Positions 22,442 through 34,487 are shown, numbered from the stretch's first letter. The stretch: DNA of 64,000 bases from Canna indica (GCA_034359265.1 CP136897.1:30677501-30741500), one strand, 5' to 3'. Translations and numbers: made by a program. The notes: generated by a model not told the origin, from the letters alone.

Positions 22442-22806
22442 GTCATGCACTTCTGATCGTCGGCTAATAAGGGTGAGCGTCCGAGGGATAGCCCGGGGTC
22501 ATTTTCTTCGTCTCTTCGCGCCTTTTAGCGCCACGTGAAAAGCTCAAATCGGACAATAATGCACGGAGTTACGCCCGTTTTAAACAAAAATAATAATTGA
22601 AATGTTATTTTTCTTATTTATTTACAAATTTTAATTTTTTGGGTCGGTTGGTCGATCGAGCCGGCCGTAGAGGTTGCGGCTGGCCCCGCGCGGTCGATCG
22701 ACAGCGAAATTTTATGTCGACGACGTCGTCCGTCCATAACGTTTGGTTAGAAAGATTAGTAAAAAAAATGATCTCGTCGTGCAATCAAATAGGTAGTAAA
22801 AAAAAA

Positions 22807-22923
22807 GATGCAACACGAGGACTTCCCAGGGGTTCACCCATCCTAGTACTACTCTCGCCCAAGCACGCTTAACTTCGGAGTTCTGATGGGATCCGGTGCG
22901 TTAGTGCTGGTATGAAAGCACCC
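22807..22923 (-). rRNA. 5S rRNA: 5S rRNA, copy 52
   Basis: 117 nt, same variants as copy 50, 967 bp away. Confidence 0.95.
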
Positions 22924-23291
22924 GTCACGCACTTCTGATCGTCGGCTAATAAGGGTGAGCGTCCGAGGGATTGCTCGGGGTCATTTTCTTCGTCTCTTCG
23001 CGCGCCTTTTAGCGCCACGTGAAAAGATGAAATCGGACAATAATGCACGAAGTTACGCCCGTTTTAAACGAAAAGTAATAATTGAAATGTTATTTTTCTT
23101 ATTTATTTACAAATTTTAACTTTTCGAGTCGGTTGGTCGATCGAGCCGGCCGAAGAGGTTGCGGCGGGCCCCGCGCGGGCGATCGAAAGCCAAATTTTAT
23201 GTCGACGACGTCGTCCGTCCTTAACGTTTGGTTAGAAAGATTGGTAAAAAAAATGATCTCGTCGTTCAATCAAATAGGTAGTAAAAAAAAA

Positions 23292-23408
23292 GATGCAACA
23301 CGAGGACTTCCCAGGCGGTCACCCATCCTAGTACTACTCTCGCCCAAGCACGCTTAACTTCGGAGTTCTGATGGGATCGGGTGCGTTAGTATTGGTATGA
23401 TCGCAACC
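23292..23408 (-). rRNA. 5S rRNA: 5S rRNA, copy 53
   Basis: 117 nt, as copies 49 and 51 except caggcggtca. Confidence 0.95.
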
Positions 23409-23763
23409 GTCATGCACTTCTGATCGTCGGCTAATAAGGGTGAGCGTCCGAGGGATAGCTCAGGGTCATTTTCTTCGTCTCTTCGCGCGCCTTTTAGCGC
23501 CACGTGAAAAGCTGAAATCGGACAATAATGCACGGAGTTACGCCCGTTTTAAACGAAAAATAATAATTGAAATGTTATTTTTCTTATTTATTTACATATT
23601 TTAATTTTTCGGGTCGGTTGGTCGATCGAGCCGACCGTAGAGGTTGCGGCAGGCCCCGCGCGGGCGATCGACAGCCAAATTTTTTATCGACGACGTCGTC
23701 CGTCCTTAACGTTTGGTAAAAAAAATGATCTCGTCGTGCAATCAAATAAGTAGTAAAACAAAA

Positions 23764-23880
23764 GGTGCAACACGAGGACTTCCCAGGGGGTCACCCATCC
23801 TAGTAATACTCTCGCCCAAGCACGCTTAACTTTGGAGTTCTGATGGGATCCGGTGCGTTAGTGCTGGTATGATCGCACCC
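23764..23880 (-). rRNA. 5S rRNA: 5S rRNA, copy 54
   Basis: 117 nt with tagtaatactc and actttggag. T run split (aaaacaaaa); its 3' spacer lacks the ttagaaagattgg segment. Confidence 0.95.
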
Positions 23881-24244
23881 TTCATGCACTTCTGATCGTC
23901 GGCTAATAAGGGTGAGCGTCCGAGGGATAGCCCGGGGTCATTTTCTTCGTCTCTACGCGCATTTAGCGTCACGTGAAAAGCTAAAATCGGACAATAATGC
24001 ACGGAGTTACGCCCGTTTTAAACAAATATAATAATTGAATTGTTATTTTTCTTATTTATTTATAAATTTTAATTTTTCGGGTCGGTTGGTCGATCGAGCC
24101 GACCGTAGAGGTTGCGGCGGGCCCCGCGCGGGCGATCGACAGCGAAATTTTATGTCGACGACGTCGTCCGTCCTTAACGTTTGGTTAGAAAGATTAGTAA
24201 AAAAAATGATCTCGTCGTGCAATCAAATAGGTAGTAAAAAAAAA

Positions 24245-24361
24245 GATACAACACGAGGACTTCCCAGGGGTTCACCCATCCTCGTACTACTCTCGCCCAA
24301 GCACGCTTAACTTCGGAGTTCTGATGGGATCCGGTGCGTTAGTGCTGGTATGATCGCACTC
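24245..24361 (-). rRNA. 5S rRNA: 5S rRNA copy 55, upstream promoter deleted
   Basis: 117 nt with gatacaac, aggggttcacc, cctcgtactac and G2A. The 20 bp carrying the TATA-like element is missing from its flank. Confidence 0.93.
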
Positions 24362-24385
24362 ATCGTGCACTTCTGATCGTCCGAG
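24362..24385 (-). promoter_or_regulatory. Promoter deletion upstream of copy 55
   Basis: The flank reads cttctgatcgtccgaggg. The 20 bp between the two cgtc repeats of the normal flank, including taataa, is missing. Direct-repeat slippage explains it. Confidence 0.75.
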
Positions 24386-24709
24386 GGATAGCTCGGGGTG
24401 ATTTTCTTCGTCTCTTCGCGCGCCTTTTAGCGCCACGTGAAAAGATGAAATCGGACAATGATGCACGAAGTTACGCCCGTTTTAAACGAAAAATAATAAA
24501 TGAAATGTTATTTTTCTTATTTATTTACAAATTTTAATGTTTCGGGCCGGTTGGTCGATCGAGCCGGCCGTAGAGGTTGCGGCGGGCCCCGCGCGGGCGA
24601 TCGACAGCCAAATTTTATGTCGATGACGTCGTCCGTCCTTAACGTTTGGTTAGAAAGATTGGTAAAAAAAATGATCTCGTCGTGCAATCAAATAGGTAGT
24701 AAAAAAAAA

Positions 24710-24826
24710 GGTGCAACACGAGGACTTCCCAGGGGGTCACCCTTCCTAGTACTACTCTCGCTCAAGCAAGCTTAACTTCGGAGTTCTGATGGGATCCGGT
24801 GCGTTAGTGCTGGTATGATCGCACCC
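24710..24826 (-). rRNA. 5S rRNA: 5S rRNA, copy 56
   Basis: 117 nt with cacccttcc and cgctcaagcaagc. Identical class to copy 61. Confidence 0.95.
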
Positions 24827-25194
24827 GTGGTGCACTTCTGATCGTCGGCTAATAAGGTTGAGCGTCCGAGGGATAGCTCGGGGTGATTTTCTTCGTCTCT
24901 TCGCGCGCCTTTTAGCGCCACGTGAAAAGATGAAATCGGACAATGATACACGAAGTTACGCCCGTTTTAAACGAAAAATAATAAATGAAATGTTATTTTT
25001 CTTATTTATTTACAAATTTTAATTTTTCGGGCCGGTTGGTCGATCGAGCCGGCCGTAGAGGTTGCGGCGGGCCCCGCGCGGGCGATCGACAGCCAAATTT
25101 TATGTCGATGACGTCGTCCGTCCTTAACGTTTGGTTAGAAAGATTGCTAAAAAAAATGATCTCGTCGTGCAATCAAATAGGTAGTAAAAAAAAA

Positions 25195-25311
25195 GGTGCA
25201 ACACGAGGACTTCCCAGGGGGTCACCCATCATAGTACTACTCTCGCCCAAGCACGCTTAACTTCGGAGTTCTGATGGGATCCGGTGCGTTAGTGCTGGTA
25301 TGATCGCACTC
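25195..25311 (-). rRNA. 5S rRNA: 5S rRNA, copy 57
   Basis: 117 nt with G81T and G2A. Pairs with copy 62. Confidence 0.96.
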
Positions 25312-25678
25312 GTGATGCAATTCTGATTGTCGGCTAAAAAGGGTGAGCGTCCGAGGGATAGCTCGGGGTCATTTTCTTCGTCTCTTGGCGCGCCTTTTAG
25401 CGCCACGTGAAAAGCTGAAATCGGACAATAATGCACGGATTTACGCCCGTTTTAAACGAAAAATAATAATTGAAATGTTATATTTCTTATTTATTTACAA
25501 ATTTAATTTTTCGGGTCGGTTGGTCGATCGAGCCGGCCGTAAAGTTTGCGGTGGGCCCCGCGCGGGCGATCGACAGCCAAATTTTATGTCGACGACGTCG
25601 TCCATCCTTAACGTTTGGTTAGAAAGATTGGTAAAAAAAATGATCTCGTCGTGCAATCAAATTGGTAGTAAAAAAAAA

Positions 25679-25786
25679 GGTGCAACACGAGGACTTCCCA
25701 CGGGGTCACCCATCCTAGTACTACTCTCGCCCAAGCACGCTTAAATTCAGAGTTCTGATGAGATCCGGTGCGTTAGTGCTGGTATG
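25679..25786 (-). pseudogene. 5S rRNA copy 58, decapitated (type A)
   Basis: 108 nt, C95G, cut at ATG and joined to ttatttctctta. Founder-type marks ttaaattcagag and gatgagatcc (BamHI lost), shared with copies 63, 69, 86, 90 and 92. Confidence 0.94.
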
Positions 25787-25988
25787 TTATTTCTCTTATT
25801 TATTTATAAATTTTAATTTTTCGGGTCGGTTGGTCGATCGAGCCGGCCGTAGAGGTTGCGGCGGGCCCCGCGCGGGCGATCCACAGCCAAATTTTATGTC
25901 GACGACGTCGTCCGTCCTTAACGTTTGGTAAGAAAGATTGGTAAAAAAAATGATCTCGTCGTGCAATCAAATAGATAGGAAAAAAAAA

Positions 25989-26105
25989 GGTGCAACACGA
26001 GGACTTCCTAGGGGGTCACCCATCCTAGTACTACTCTCGCCCAAGCACGCTTAACTTCGGGGTTCTGATGGGATCCGGTGCGTTAGTGCTTGTATGATCG
26101 CACCT
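25989..26105 (-). rRNA. 5S rRNA: 5S rRNA, copy 59
   Basis: 117 nt with G97A, cttcggggttc, gcttgtatg and G1A. 3' flank atagataggaaaa. Confidence 0.94.
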
Positions 26106-26473
26106 GTCGTGCACTTCTGATCGTCGGCTAATAAGGTTGAGCGTCCGAGGGATAGCTCGGGGTGATTTTCTTCGTCTCTTCGCGCGCCTTTTTGCGCCAC
26201 GTGAAAAGATGAAATCGGACAATGATGCACGAAGTTACTCCCGTTTTAAACGAAAAATAATAAATGAAATGTTATTTTTCTTATTTATTTACAAATTTTA
26301 ATTTTTCGGGCCGGTTGGTCGATCGAGCCGGCCGTAGAGGTTGCGGCGGGCCCCGCGCGGGCGATCGACAGCCAAATTTTATGTCGATGACGTCGTCCGT
26401 CCTTAACGTTTGGTTAGAAAGATTGGTAAAAAAAATGATCTCGTCGTGCAATCAAATAGGTGGTAAAAAAAAA

Positions 26474-26590
26474 GGTGCAACACGAGTACTTCCCAGGGGG
26501 TCACCCATCATAGTACTACTCTCGCCCAAGCACGCTTAACTTCGGAGTTCTGATGGGATCCGGTGCGTTAGTGCTGGTATGATCGCACTC
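26474..26590 (-). rRNA. 5S rRNA: 5S rRNA, copy 60
   Basis: 117 nt with gagtact, G81T and G2A. Confidence 0.95.
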
Positions 26591-26958
26591 ATCGTGCACT
26601 TCTGATCGTCGGCTAATAAGGTTGAGCGTCCGAGGGATAGCTCGGGGTGATTTTCTTCGTCTCTTCGCGCGCCTTTTAGCGCCACGTGAAAAGATGAAAT
26701 CGGACAATGATGCACGAAGTTACGCCCGTTTTAAACGAAAAATAATAAATGAAATGTTATTTTTCTTATTTATTTACAAATTTTAATTTTTCGGGCCGGT
26801 TGGTTGATCGAGCCGGCCGTAGAGGTTGCGGCGGGCCCCGCGCGGGCGATCGACAGCCAAATTTTATGTCGATGACGTCGTCCGTCCTTAACGTTTGGTT
26901 AGAAAGATTGGTAAAAAAAATGATCTCGTCGTGCAATCAAATAGGTAGTAAAAAAAAA

Positions 26959-27075
26959 GGTGCAACACGAGGACTTCCCAGGGGGTCACCCTTCCTAGTA
27001 CTACTCTCGCTCAAGCAAGCTTAACTTCGGAGTTCTGATGGGATCCGGTGCGTTAGTGCTGGTATGATCGCACCC
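26959..27075 (-). rRNA. 5S rRNA: 5S rRNA, copy 61
   Basis: 117 nt, same variants as copy 56, 2249 bp away. Confidence 0.95.
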
Positions 27076-27443
27076 GTGGTGCACTTCTGATCGTCGGCTA
27101 ATAAGGTTGAGCGTCCGAGGGATAGCTCGGTGTGATTTTCTTCGTCTCTTCGCGCGCCTTTTAGCGCCACGTGAAAAGATGAAATCGGACAATGATACAC
27201 GAAGTTACGCCCGTTTTAAACGAAAAATAATAAATGAAATGTTATTTTTCTTATTTATTTACAAATTTTAATTTTTCGGGCCGGTTGGTCGGTCGAGCCG
27301 GCCGTAGAGGTTGCGGCGGGCCCCGCGCGGGCGATCGACAGCCAAATTTTATGTCGATGACGTCGTCCGTCCTTAACGTTTGGTTAGAAAGATTGCTAAA
27401 AAAAATGATCTCGTCGTGCAATCAAATAGGTAGTAAAAAAAAA

Positions 27444-27560
27444 GGTGCAACACGAGGACTTCCCAGGGGGTCACCCATCATAGTACTACTCTCGCCCAAG
27501 CACGCTTAACTTCGGAGTTCTGATGGGATCCGGTGCGTTAGTGCTGGTATGATCGCACTC
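27444..27560 (-). rRNA. 5S rRNA: 5S rRNA, copy 62
   Basis: 117 nt with G81T and G2A, as copy 57. Confidence 0.96.
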
Positions 27561-27927
27561 GTGATGCAATTCTGATCGTCGGCTAAAAAGGGTGAGCGTC
27601 CGAGGGATAGCTCGGGGTCATTTTCTTCGTCTCTTGGCGCGCCTTTTAGCGCCACGTGAAAAGCTGAAATCGGACAATAATGCACGGATTTACGCCCGTT
27701 TTAAACGAAAAATAATAATTGAAATGTTATATTTCTTATTTATTTACAAATTTAATTTTTCGGGTCGGTTGGTCGATCGAGCCGGCCGTAAAGTTTGCGG
27801 TGGGCCCCGCGCGGGCGATCGACAGCCAAATTTTATGTCGACGACGTCGTCCATCCTTAACGTTTGGTTAGAAAGATTGGTAAAAAAAATGATCTCGTCG
27901 TGCAATCAAATTGGTAGTAAAAAAAAA

Positions 27928-28035
27928 GGTGCAACACGAGGACTTCCCACGGGGTCACCCATCCTAGTACTACTCTCGCCCAAGCACGCTTAAATTCAGA
28001 GTTCTGATGAGATCCGGTGCGTTAGTGCTGGTATG
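27928..28035 (-). pseudogene. 5S rRNA copy 63, decapitated (type A)
   Basis: 108 nt, same as copy 58 (C95G, ttaaattcagag, gatgagatcc), 2249 bp away. Confidence 0.94.
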
Positions 28036-28237
28036 TTATTTCTCTTATTTATTTATAAATTTTAATTTTTCGGGTCGGTTGGTCGATCGAGCCGGCCGTA
28101 GAGGTTGCGGCGGGCCCCGCGCGGGCGATCCACAGCCAAATATTATGTCGACGACGTCGTCCGTCCTTAACGTTTGGTAAGAAAGATTGGTAAAAAAAAT
28201 GATCTCGTCGTGCAATCAAATAGATAGGAAAAAAAAA

Positions 28238-28354
28238 GGTGCAACACGAGGACTTCCCAGGGGGTCACCCATCCTAGTACTACTCTCGCCCAAGCACGCT
28301 TAACTTAGGAGTTCTGATGGGATCCGGTGCGTTAGTGCTGGTATGATCGCACCC
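28238..28354 (-). rRNA. 5S rRNA: 5S rRNA, copy 64
   Basis: 117 nt, single change G48T. 3' flank atagataggaaaa as in copy 59, but the gene body differs from about 28257 on. Confidence 0.97.
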
Positions 28355-28723
28355 ATGATGCAATTCTGATCGTCGGCTAATAAGGGTGAGCGTCCGAGGG
28401 ATAGCTCGGGGTCATTTTCATCGTCTCTTCGCGCGCCTTTTAGCGCCACGTGAAAAGCTGAAATCGGACAATAATGCACGGAGTTACGCCCGTTTTAAAC
28501 GAAAAATAATAATTGAAATGTTATATTTCTTATTTATTTACAAATTTTAATTTTTCGGATCGGTTGGTCGATCGAGCCGGCCGTAGAGGTTGCGGCGGGC
28601 CCTGCGCGGGCGATCGACAGCCATATTTTATGTTGACGACGTCATCCGTCCTTAACGTTTGGTTAGAAAGATTGGTAAAAAAAATGATCTCGTCGTGCAA
28701 TCAAATAGGTAGTAAAAAAAAAA

Positions 28724-28840
28724 GGTGCAACACGAGGACTTCCCACGGGGTCACCCATCCTAGTACTACTCTCGCCCAAGCACGCTTAACTTCGGAGTTC
28801 TGATGGGATCCGGTGCGTTAGTGCTGGTATGATCGCACTC
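28724..28840 (-). rRNA. 5S rRNA: 5S rRNA, copy 65
   Basis: 117 nt with C95G and G2A. T10 run. Confidence 0.97.
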
Positions 28841-29208
28841 GTCGTGCACTTCTGATCGTCGGCTAATAAGGTTGAGCGTCCGAGGGATAGCTCGAGGTGA
28901 TTTTCTTCGTCTCTTCGCGCGCCTTTTAGCGCCACGTGAAAAGATGAAATCGGACAATGATGCACGAAGTTACGCCCGTTTTAAACGAAAAATAATAAAT
29001 GAAATGTTATTTTTCTTATTTATTTACAAATTTAAATTTTTCGGGCCGGTTGGTCGATCGAGCCGACCGTAGAGGTTGCGGCGGGCCCCGCGCGGGCGAT
29101 CGACAGCCAAATTTTATGTCGATGACATCGTCCGTCCTTAACGTTTGGTTAGAAAGATTGGTAAAAAAAATGATCTCGTCGTGCAATCAAATAGGTAGTA
29201 AAAAAAAA

Positions 29209-29325
29209 GGTGCAACACGAGGACTTCCCAGGGGGTCACCCATCCTAGTACTACTCTCGCCCAAGCAAGCTTAACTTCGGAGTTCTGATGGGATCCGGTG
29301 CGTTAGTGCTGGTATGATCGCACCT
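29209..29325 (-). rRNA. 5S rRNA: 5S rRNA, copy 66
   Basis: 117 nt with G58T and G1A. Confidence 0.96.
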
Positions 29326-29693
29326 GTGGTGCACTTCTGATCGTCGGCTAATAAGGTTGAGCGTCCGAGGGATAGCTCGGGGTGATTTTCTTCGTCTCTT
29401 CGCGCGCCTTTTAGCGCCACGTGAAAAGATGAAATCGGACAATGATGCACGAAGTTACGCCCGTTCTAAACGAAAAATAATAATTGAAATGTTATATTTC
29501 TTATTTATTTACAAATTTTAATTTTTCGGATCGGTTGGTCGATCGAGCCGGCCGTAGAGGTTGCGGCGGGCCCCGCGCGGGCGATCGACAGCCAAATTTT
29601 ATGTCGACGACGTCGTCCGTCCTTAACGTTTGGTTAGAAAGATTGGTAAAAAAAATGATCTCGTCATGCAATCAAATGGGTAGTAAAAAAAAA

Positions 29694-29810
29694 GGTGCAA
29701 CACGAGGACTTCCCAGGGGGTCACCCATCCTAGTACTACTCTCGCCCAAGCACGCTTAACTTCGGAGTTCTGATGGGATCCGGTGCATTAGTGCTGGTAT
29801 GATCGCACCC
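29694..29810 (-). rRNA. 5S rRNA: 5S rRNA, copy 67
   Basis: 117 nt, single change C24T (a CpG site). Confidence 0.97.
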
Positions 29811-30179
29811 GTGATGCAATTCTGATCGTCGGCCAATAAGGGTGAGCGTCCGAGGGGTAGCTCGGGGTCATTTTCTTCGTCTCTTCGCGCGCCTTTTAGC
29901 GCCACGTGAAAAGCTGAAATCGGACAATAATGCACGGAGTTACGCCCGTTTTAAACGAAAAATAATAATTGAAATGTAATATTTCTTATTTATTTACAAA
30001 TTTTAATTTTTCGGATCGGTTGGTCGATCGAGCCGGCCGTAGAGGTTGCGGCGGACCCTGCGCGGGCGATCGACAGCCAAATTTTATGTCGACGACGTCG
30101 TCCGTCCTTAACATTTGGTTAGAAAGATTGGTAAAAAAAATGATCTCGTCGTGCAATCAAATAGGTAGTAAAAAAAAAA

Positions 30180-30296
30180 GGTGCAACACGAGGACTTCCC
30201 ACGGGGTCACCCATCCTAGTACTACTCTCGCCCAAGCACGCTTAACTTAGGAGTTCTGATGGGATCCGGTGCGTTAGTGCTGGTATGATCGCACCC
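30180..30296 (-). rRNA. 5S rRNA: 5S rRNA, copy 68
   Basis: 117 nt, class C95G + G48T. Confidence 0.97.
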
Positions 30297-30663
30297 ATGA
30301 TGCAATTCTGATCGTCGGCTAATAAGGGTGAGCGTCCGAGGGATAGCTCGGGGTCATTTTCTTCGTCTCTTCGCACGCCTTTTAGCGCCACGTGAAAAGC
30401 TGAAATCGGACAATAATGCACGGAGTTACGCCCGTTTTAAACGAAAAATAATAATTGAAATGTTATATTTCTTATTTATTTACAAATTTAATTTTTCGGG
30501 TCGGTTGGTCGATCGAGCCGGCCGTAGAGTTTGCGGTGGGCCCCGCGCGGGCGATCGACAGCCAAATTTTATGTCGACGACTTCGTCCGTCCTTAACGTT
30601 TGGTTAGAAAGATTGGTAAAAAAATGATCTCGTCGTGCAATCGAATTGGTAGTAAAAAAAAAA

Positions 30664-30771
30664 GGTGCAACACGAGGACTTCCCAGGGGGTCACCCATCC
30701 TAGTACTACTCTCGCCCAAGCACGCTTAAATTCAGAGTTCTGATGAGATCCGGTGCGTTAGTGCTGGTATG
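30664..30771 (-). pseudogene. 5S rRNA copy 69, decapitated (type A)
   Basis: 108 nt of the ttaaattcagag / gatgagatcc lineage, with majority C95; joined to ttatttctctta. Confidence 0.94.
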
Positions 30772-30973
30772 TTATTTCTCTTATTTATTTACAAATTTTA
30801 ATTTTTCGGGTCGGTTGGTCGATCGAGCCGGCCGTAGAGGTTGCGGCGGGCCCCGCGCGGGCGATCCACAGCCAAATTTTATGTCGACGACGTCGTCCGT
30901 CCTTAACGTTTGGTTAGAAAGATTGGTAAAAAAAATGATCTCGTCGTGCAATCAAATAGGTAGTAAAAAAAAA

Positions 30974-31090
30974 GGTGCAACACGAGGACTTCCCAAGGGG
31001 TCACCCATCCTAGTACTACTCTCGCCCAAGCACGCTTAACTTCGGAGTTCTGATGGGATCCGGTGCGTTAGTGCTGGTATGATCGCACCC
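30974..31090 (-). rRNA. 5S rRNA: 5S rRNA, copy 70
   Basis: 117 nt, single change C95T. Confidence 0.97.
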
Positions 31091-31458
31091 GTCATGCACT
31101 TTTGATCGTCGGCTAATAAGGGTGAGCGTCCGAGGGATAGTTCGGGGTCATTTTCTTCGTCTCTTCGCGCACCTTTTAGCGCCACGTGAAAAAGTGAAAT
31201 CGGACAATAATGCACGGATTTACGCCCGTTTAAAACGAAAAATAATAATTGAAATGTTATATTTCTTATTTATTTATAAATTTTAATTTTTCGGATCGGT
31301 TGGTCGATCGAGCCGGCCGTAGAGGTTGCGGCGGGCCCCGCGCGGGCGATCGACAGCCAAATTTTTTGTCGACGACGTCGTCCGTCCTTAACGTTTGGTT
31401 AGAAAGATTGGTAAAAAAAATGATCTCGTCATGCAATCAAATAGGTAGTAAAAAAAAA

Positions 31459-31575
31459 GGTGCAACACGAGGACTTCCCAGGGGGTCACCCATCCTAGTA
31501 CTACCCTCGCCCAAGCGCGCTTAACTTCGGAGTTCTGATGGGATCTGGTGCATTAGTGATGGTATGATCGCACCC
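31459..31575 (-). rRNA. 5S rRNA: 5S rRNA, copy 71
   Basis: 117 nt with A71G, T59C, G30A (BamHI lost), C24T and gtgatggta. Confidence 0.95.
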
Positions 31576-31944
31576 ATCATGCAATTCTGATCGTCGGCCA
31601 ATAAGGGTGAGCGTCCGAGGGATAGCTCGGGGTCATTTTCTTCGTCTCTTCGCGCGCCTTTTAGCGCCACGTGAAAAGCTGAAATCGGACAATAATGCAC
31701 GGAGTTACGCCCGTTTTAAACGAAAAATAATAATTGAAATGTTATATTTCTTATTTATTTACAAATTTTAATTTTTCGGATCGGTTGGTCGATCGAGCCG
31801 GCCGTAGAGGTTGCGGCGGGCCCTGCGCGGGCGATCGATAGCCAAATTTTATGTCGACGACGTCGTCCGTCCTTAACGTTTGGTTAGAAAGATTGGTAAA
31901 AAAAATGATCTAGTCGTGCAATCAAATAGGTAGTAAAATAAAAA

Positions 31945-32061
31945 GGTGCAACACGAGGACTTCCCACGGGGTCACCCATCCTAGTACTACTCTCGCCCAA
32001 GCACGCTTAACTTAGGAGTTCTGATGGGATCCGGTGCGTTAGTGCTGGTATGATCGCACCC
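31945..32061 (-). rRNA. 5S rRNA: 5S rRNA, copy 72
   Basis: 117 nt, class C95G + G48T. T run split (aaaataaaaa). Confidence 0.97.
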
Positions 32062-32429
32062 ATGATGCAATTCTGATCGTCGGCTAATAAGGGTGAGCGT
32101 CCGAGGGATAGCTCGGGGTCATTTTCTTCGTCTCTTCGCGCGCCTTTTAGCGCCACGTGAAAAGCTGAAATCGGACAATAATGCACGGAGTTAAGCCCGT
32201 TTTAAACGAAAAATAATAATTGAAATGTTATATTTCTTATTTATTTACAAATTTTAATTTTTCGGGTCGGTTGGTCGATCGAGCCGGCCGTAGAGGTTGC
32301 GGCGGGCCCCGCGCAGGCGATCGACAGCCAAATTTTATGTCGACGACGTCGTCCGTCCTTAACGTCTGGTTAGAAAGATTGGTAAAAAAAATGATCTCGT
32401 CATGCAATCAAATAGGTAGTAAAAAAAAA

Positions 32430-32546
32430 GGTGCAACACGAGGACTTCCCACGGGGTCACCCATCCTAGTACTACTCTCGCCCAAGCACGCTTAACTTAG
32501 GAGTTCTGATGGGATCCGGTGCGTTAGTGCTGGTATGATCGCACCC
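32430..32546 (-). rRNA. 5S rRNA: 5S rRNA, copy 73
   Basis: 117 nt, class C95G + G48T. Confidence 0.97.
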
Positions 32547-32914
32547 ATGATGCAATTCTGATCGTCGGCTAATAAGGGTGAGCGTCCGAGGGATAGCTCG
32601 GGGTCATTTTCTTCGTCTCTTCGCGCGCCTTTTAGCGCCACGTGAAAAGCTGAAATCGGACAATAATGCACGGAGTTACGCCCGTTTTAAACGAAAAATA
32701 ATAATTGAAATGTTATATTTCTTATTTATTTACAAATTTTAATTTTTCGGGTCGGTTGGTCGATCGAGCCGGCCGTAGAGGTTGCGGCGGGCCCCGCGCA
32801 GGCGATCGACAGCCAAATTTTATGTCGACGACGTCGTCCGTCCTTAACGTTTGGTTAGAAAGATTGGTAAAAAAAATGATCTCGTCATGCAATCAAATAG
32901 GTAGTAAAAAAAAA

Positions 32915-33031
32915 GGTGCAACACGAGGACTACCCAGGGGGTCACCCATCCTAGTACTACTCTCGCCCAAGCACGCTTAACTTCGGAGTTCTGATGGGAT
33001 CCGGTGCATTAGTGCTGGTATGATCGCACCC
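32915..33031 (-). rRNA. 5S rRNA: 5S rRNA, copy 74
   Basis: 117 nt with A100T (gactaccc) and C24T; shared with copy 78. Confidence 0.96.
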
Positions 33032-33400
33032 GTGATGCAATTCTGATCGTCGGCCAATAAGGGTGAGCGTCCGAGGGATAGCTCGGGGTCATTTTCTTCG
33101 TCTCTTCGCGCGCCTTTTAGCGCCACGTGAAAAGCTGAAATCGGACAATAATGCACGGAGTTAAGCCCGTTTAAAACGAAAAATAATAATTGAAATGTTA
33201 TATTTCTTATTTATTTACAAATTTTAATTTTTCGGATCGGTTGGTCGATCGAGCCGGCCGTAGAGGTTGCGGCGGGCCCTGCGCGGGCGATCGACAGCCA
33301 AATTTTATGTTGACGACGTCATCCGTCCTTAACGTTTGGTTAGAAAGATTGGTAAAAAAAATGATCTCGTCGTGCAATCAAATATGTAGTAAAAAAAAAA

Positions 33401-33517
33401 GGTGCAACGCGAGGACTTCCCACGGGGTCACCCATCCTAGTACTACTCTCGCCCAAGCACGCTTAACTTCGGAGTTCTGATGGGATCCGGTGCGTTAGTG
33501 CTGGTATGATCGCACTC
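33401..33517 (-). rRNA. 5S rRNA: 5S rRNA, copy 75
   Basis: 117 nt with T109C, C95G and G2A. Confidence 0.96.
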
Positions 33518-33885
33518 GTCGTGCACTTCTGATCGTCGGCTAATAAGGTTGAGCGTCCGAGGGATAGCTCGAGGTGATTTTCTTCGTCTCTTCGCGCGCC
33601 TTTTAGCGCCACGTGAAAAGATGAAATCGGACAATGATGCACGAAGTTACGCCCGTTTTAAACGAAAAATAATAAATGAAATGTTATTTTTCTTATTTAT
33701 TTACAAATTTTAATTTTTCGGGCCGGTTGGTCGATCGAGCCGACCGTAGAGGTTGCGGCGGGCCCCGCGCGGGCGATCGACAGCCAAATTTTATGTCGAT
33801 GACATCGTCCGTCCTTAACGTTTGGTTAGAAAGATTGGTAAAAAAAATGATCTCGTCGTGCAATCAAATAGGTAGTAAAAAAAAA

Positions 33886-34002
33886 GGTGCAACACGAGGA
33901 CTTCCCAGGGGGTCACCCATCCTAGTACTACTCTCGCCCAAGCAAGCTTAACTTCGGAGTTCTGATGGGATCCGGTGCGTTAGTGCTGGTATGATCGCAC
34001 CT
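33886..34002 (-). rRNA. 5S rRNA: 5S rRNA, copy 76
   Basis: 117 nt with G58T and G1A, as copy 66. Confidence 0.96.
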
Positions 34003-34370
34003 GTGGTGCACTTCTGATCGTCGGCTAATAAGGTTGAGCGTCCGAGGGATAGCTCGGGGTGATTTTCTTCGTCTCTTCGCGCGCCTTTTAGCGCCACGTG
34101 AAAAGATGAAATCGGACAATGATGCACGAAGTTACGCCCGTTCTAAACGAAAAATAATAAATGAAATGTTATTTTTCTTATTTATTTACAAATTTTAATT
34201 TTTCGGGCCGGATGGTCGATCGAGCCGGCCGTAGAGGTTGCGGCGGGCCTCGCGCGGGCAATCGACAGCCAAATTTTATGTCGATGACGTCGTCCGTCCT
34301 TAACGTTTGGTTAGAAAGATTGCTAAAAAAAATGATCTCGTCGTGCAATCAAATAGGTAGTAAAAAAAAA

Positions 34371-34487
34371 GGTGCAACACGAGGACTTCCCAGGGGGTCA
34401 CCCATCATAGTACTACTCTCGCCCAAGCACGCTTAACTTCGAAGTTCTGATGGGATCCGGTGCGTTAGTGCTGGTATGATCGCACCC
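34371..34487 (-). rRNA. 5S rRNA: 5S rRNA, copy 77
   Basis: 117 nt with G81T and C46T. 5' flank gtcatgctcttctg. Confidence 0.96.

Larger units (their letters stand above)
20530..23430. repeat. Three-copy 967-bp dimer repeat
   Basis: The rare spacer mark gatagcccgggg recurs at 20554, 21521 and 22488, exactly 967 bp apart. Each dimer is one 482-bp unit plus one 485-bp unit (copies 48-49, 50-51, 52-53). Rounds two and three are nearly identical; round one differs at a few bases. Confidence 0.92.
24400..28257. repeat. Block duplicated at 2249-bp offset
   Basis: Copies 56-59 (24710 to about 26008) and 61-64 (26959 to about 28257) match in order, including a decapitated copy with TTAAATTCAGAG and the following atagataggaaaa spacer. 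Copy 60 separates them. The match breaks inside copies 59 and 64. Confidence 0.88.

Noticed and set aside
26031..26222. Recurring minus-strand open frame of about 63 codons beginning MSDFIFSRGAKRRAK, with an arginine-rich stretch.
   Set aside because: Lies in the 5' flank and 5' part of the 5S gene; the basic stretch reads the GC-rich gcgcgcc region. No sign of selection on codons; copies vary with the repeat.
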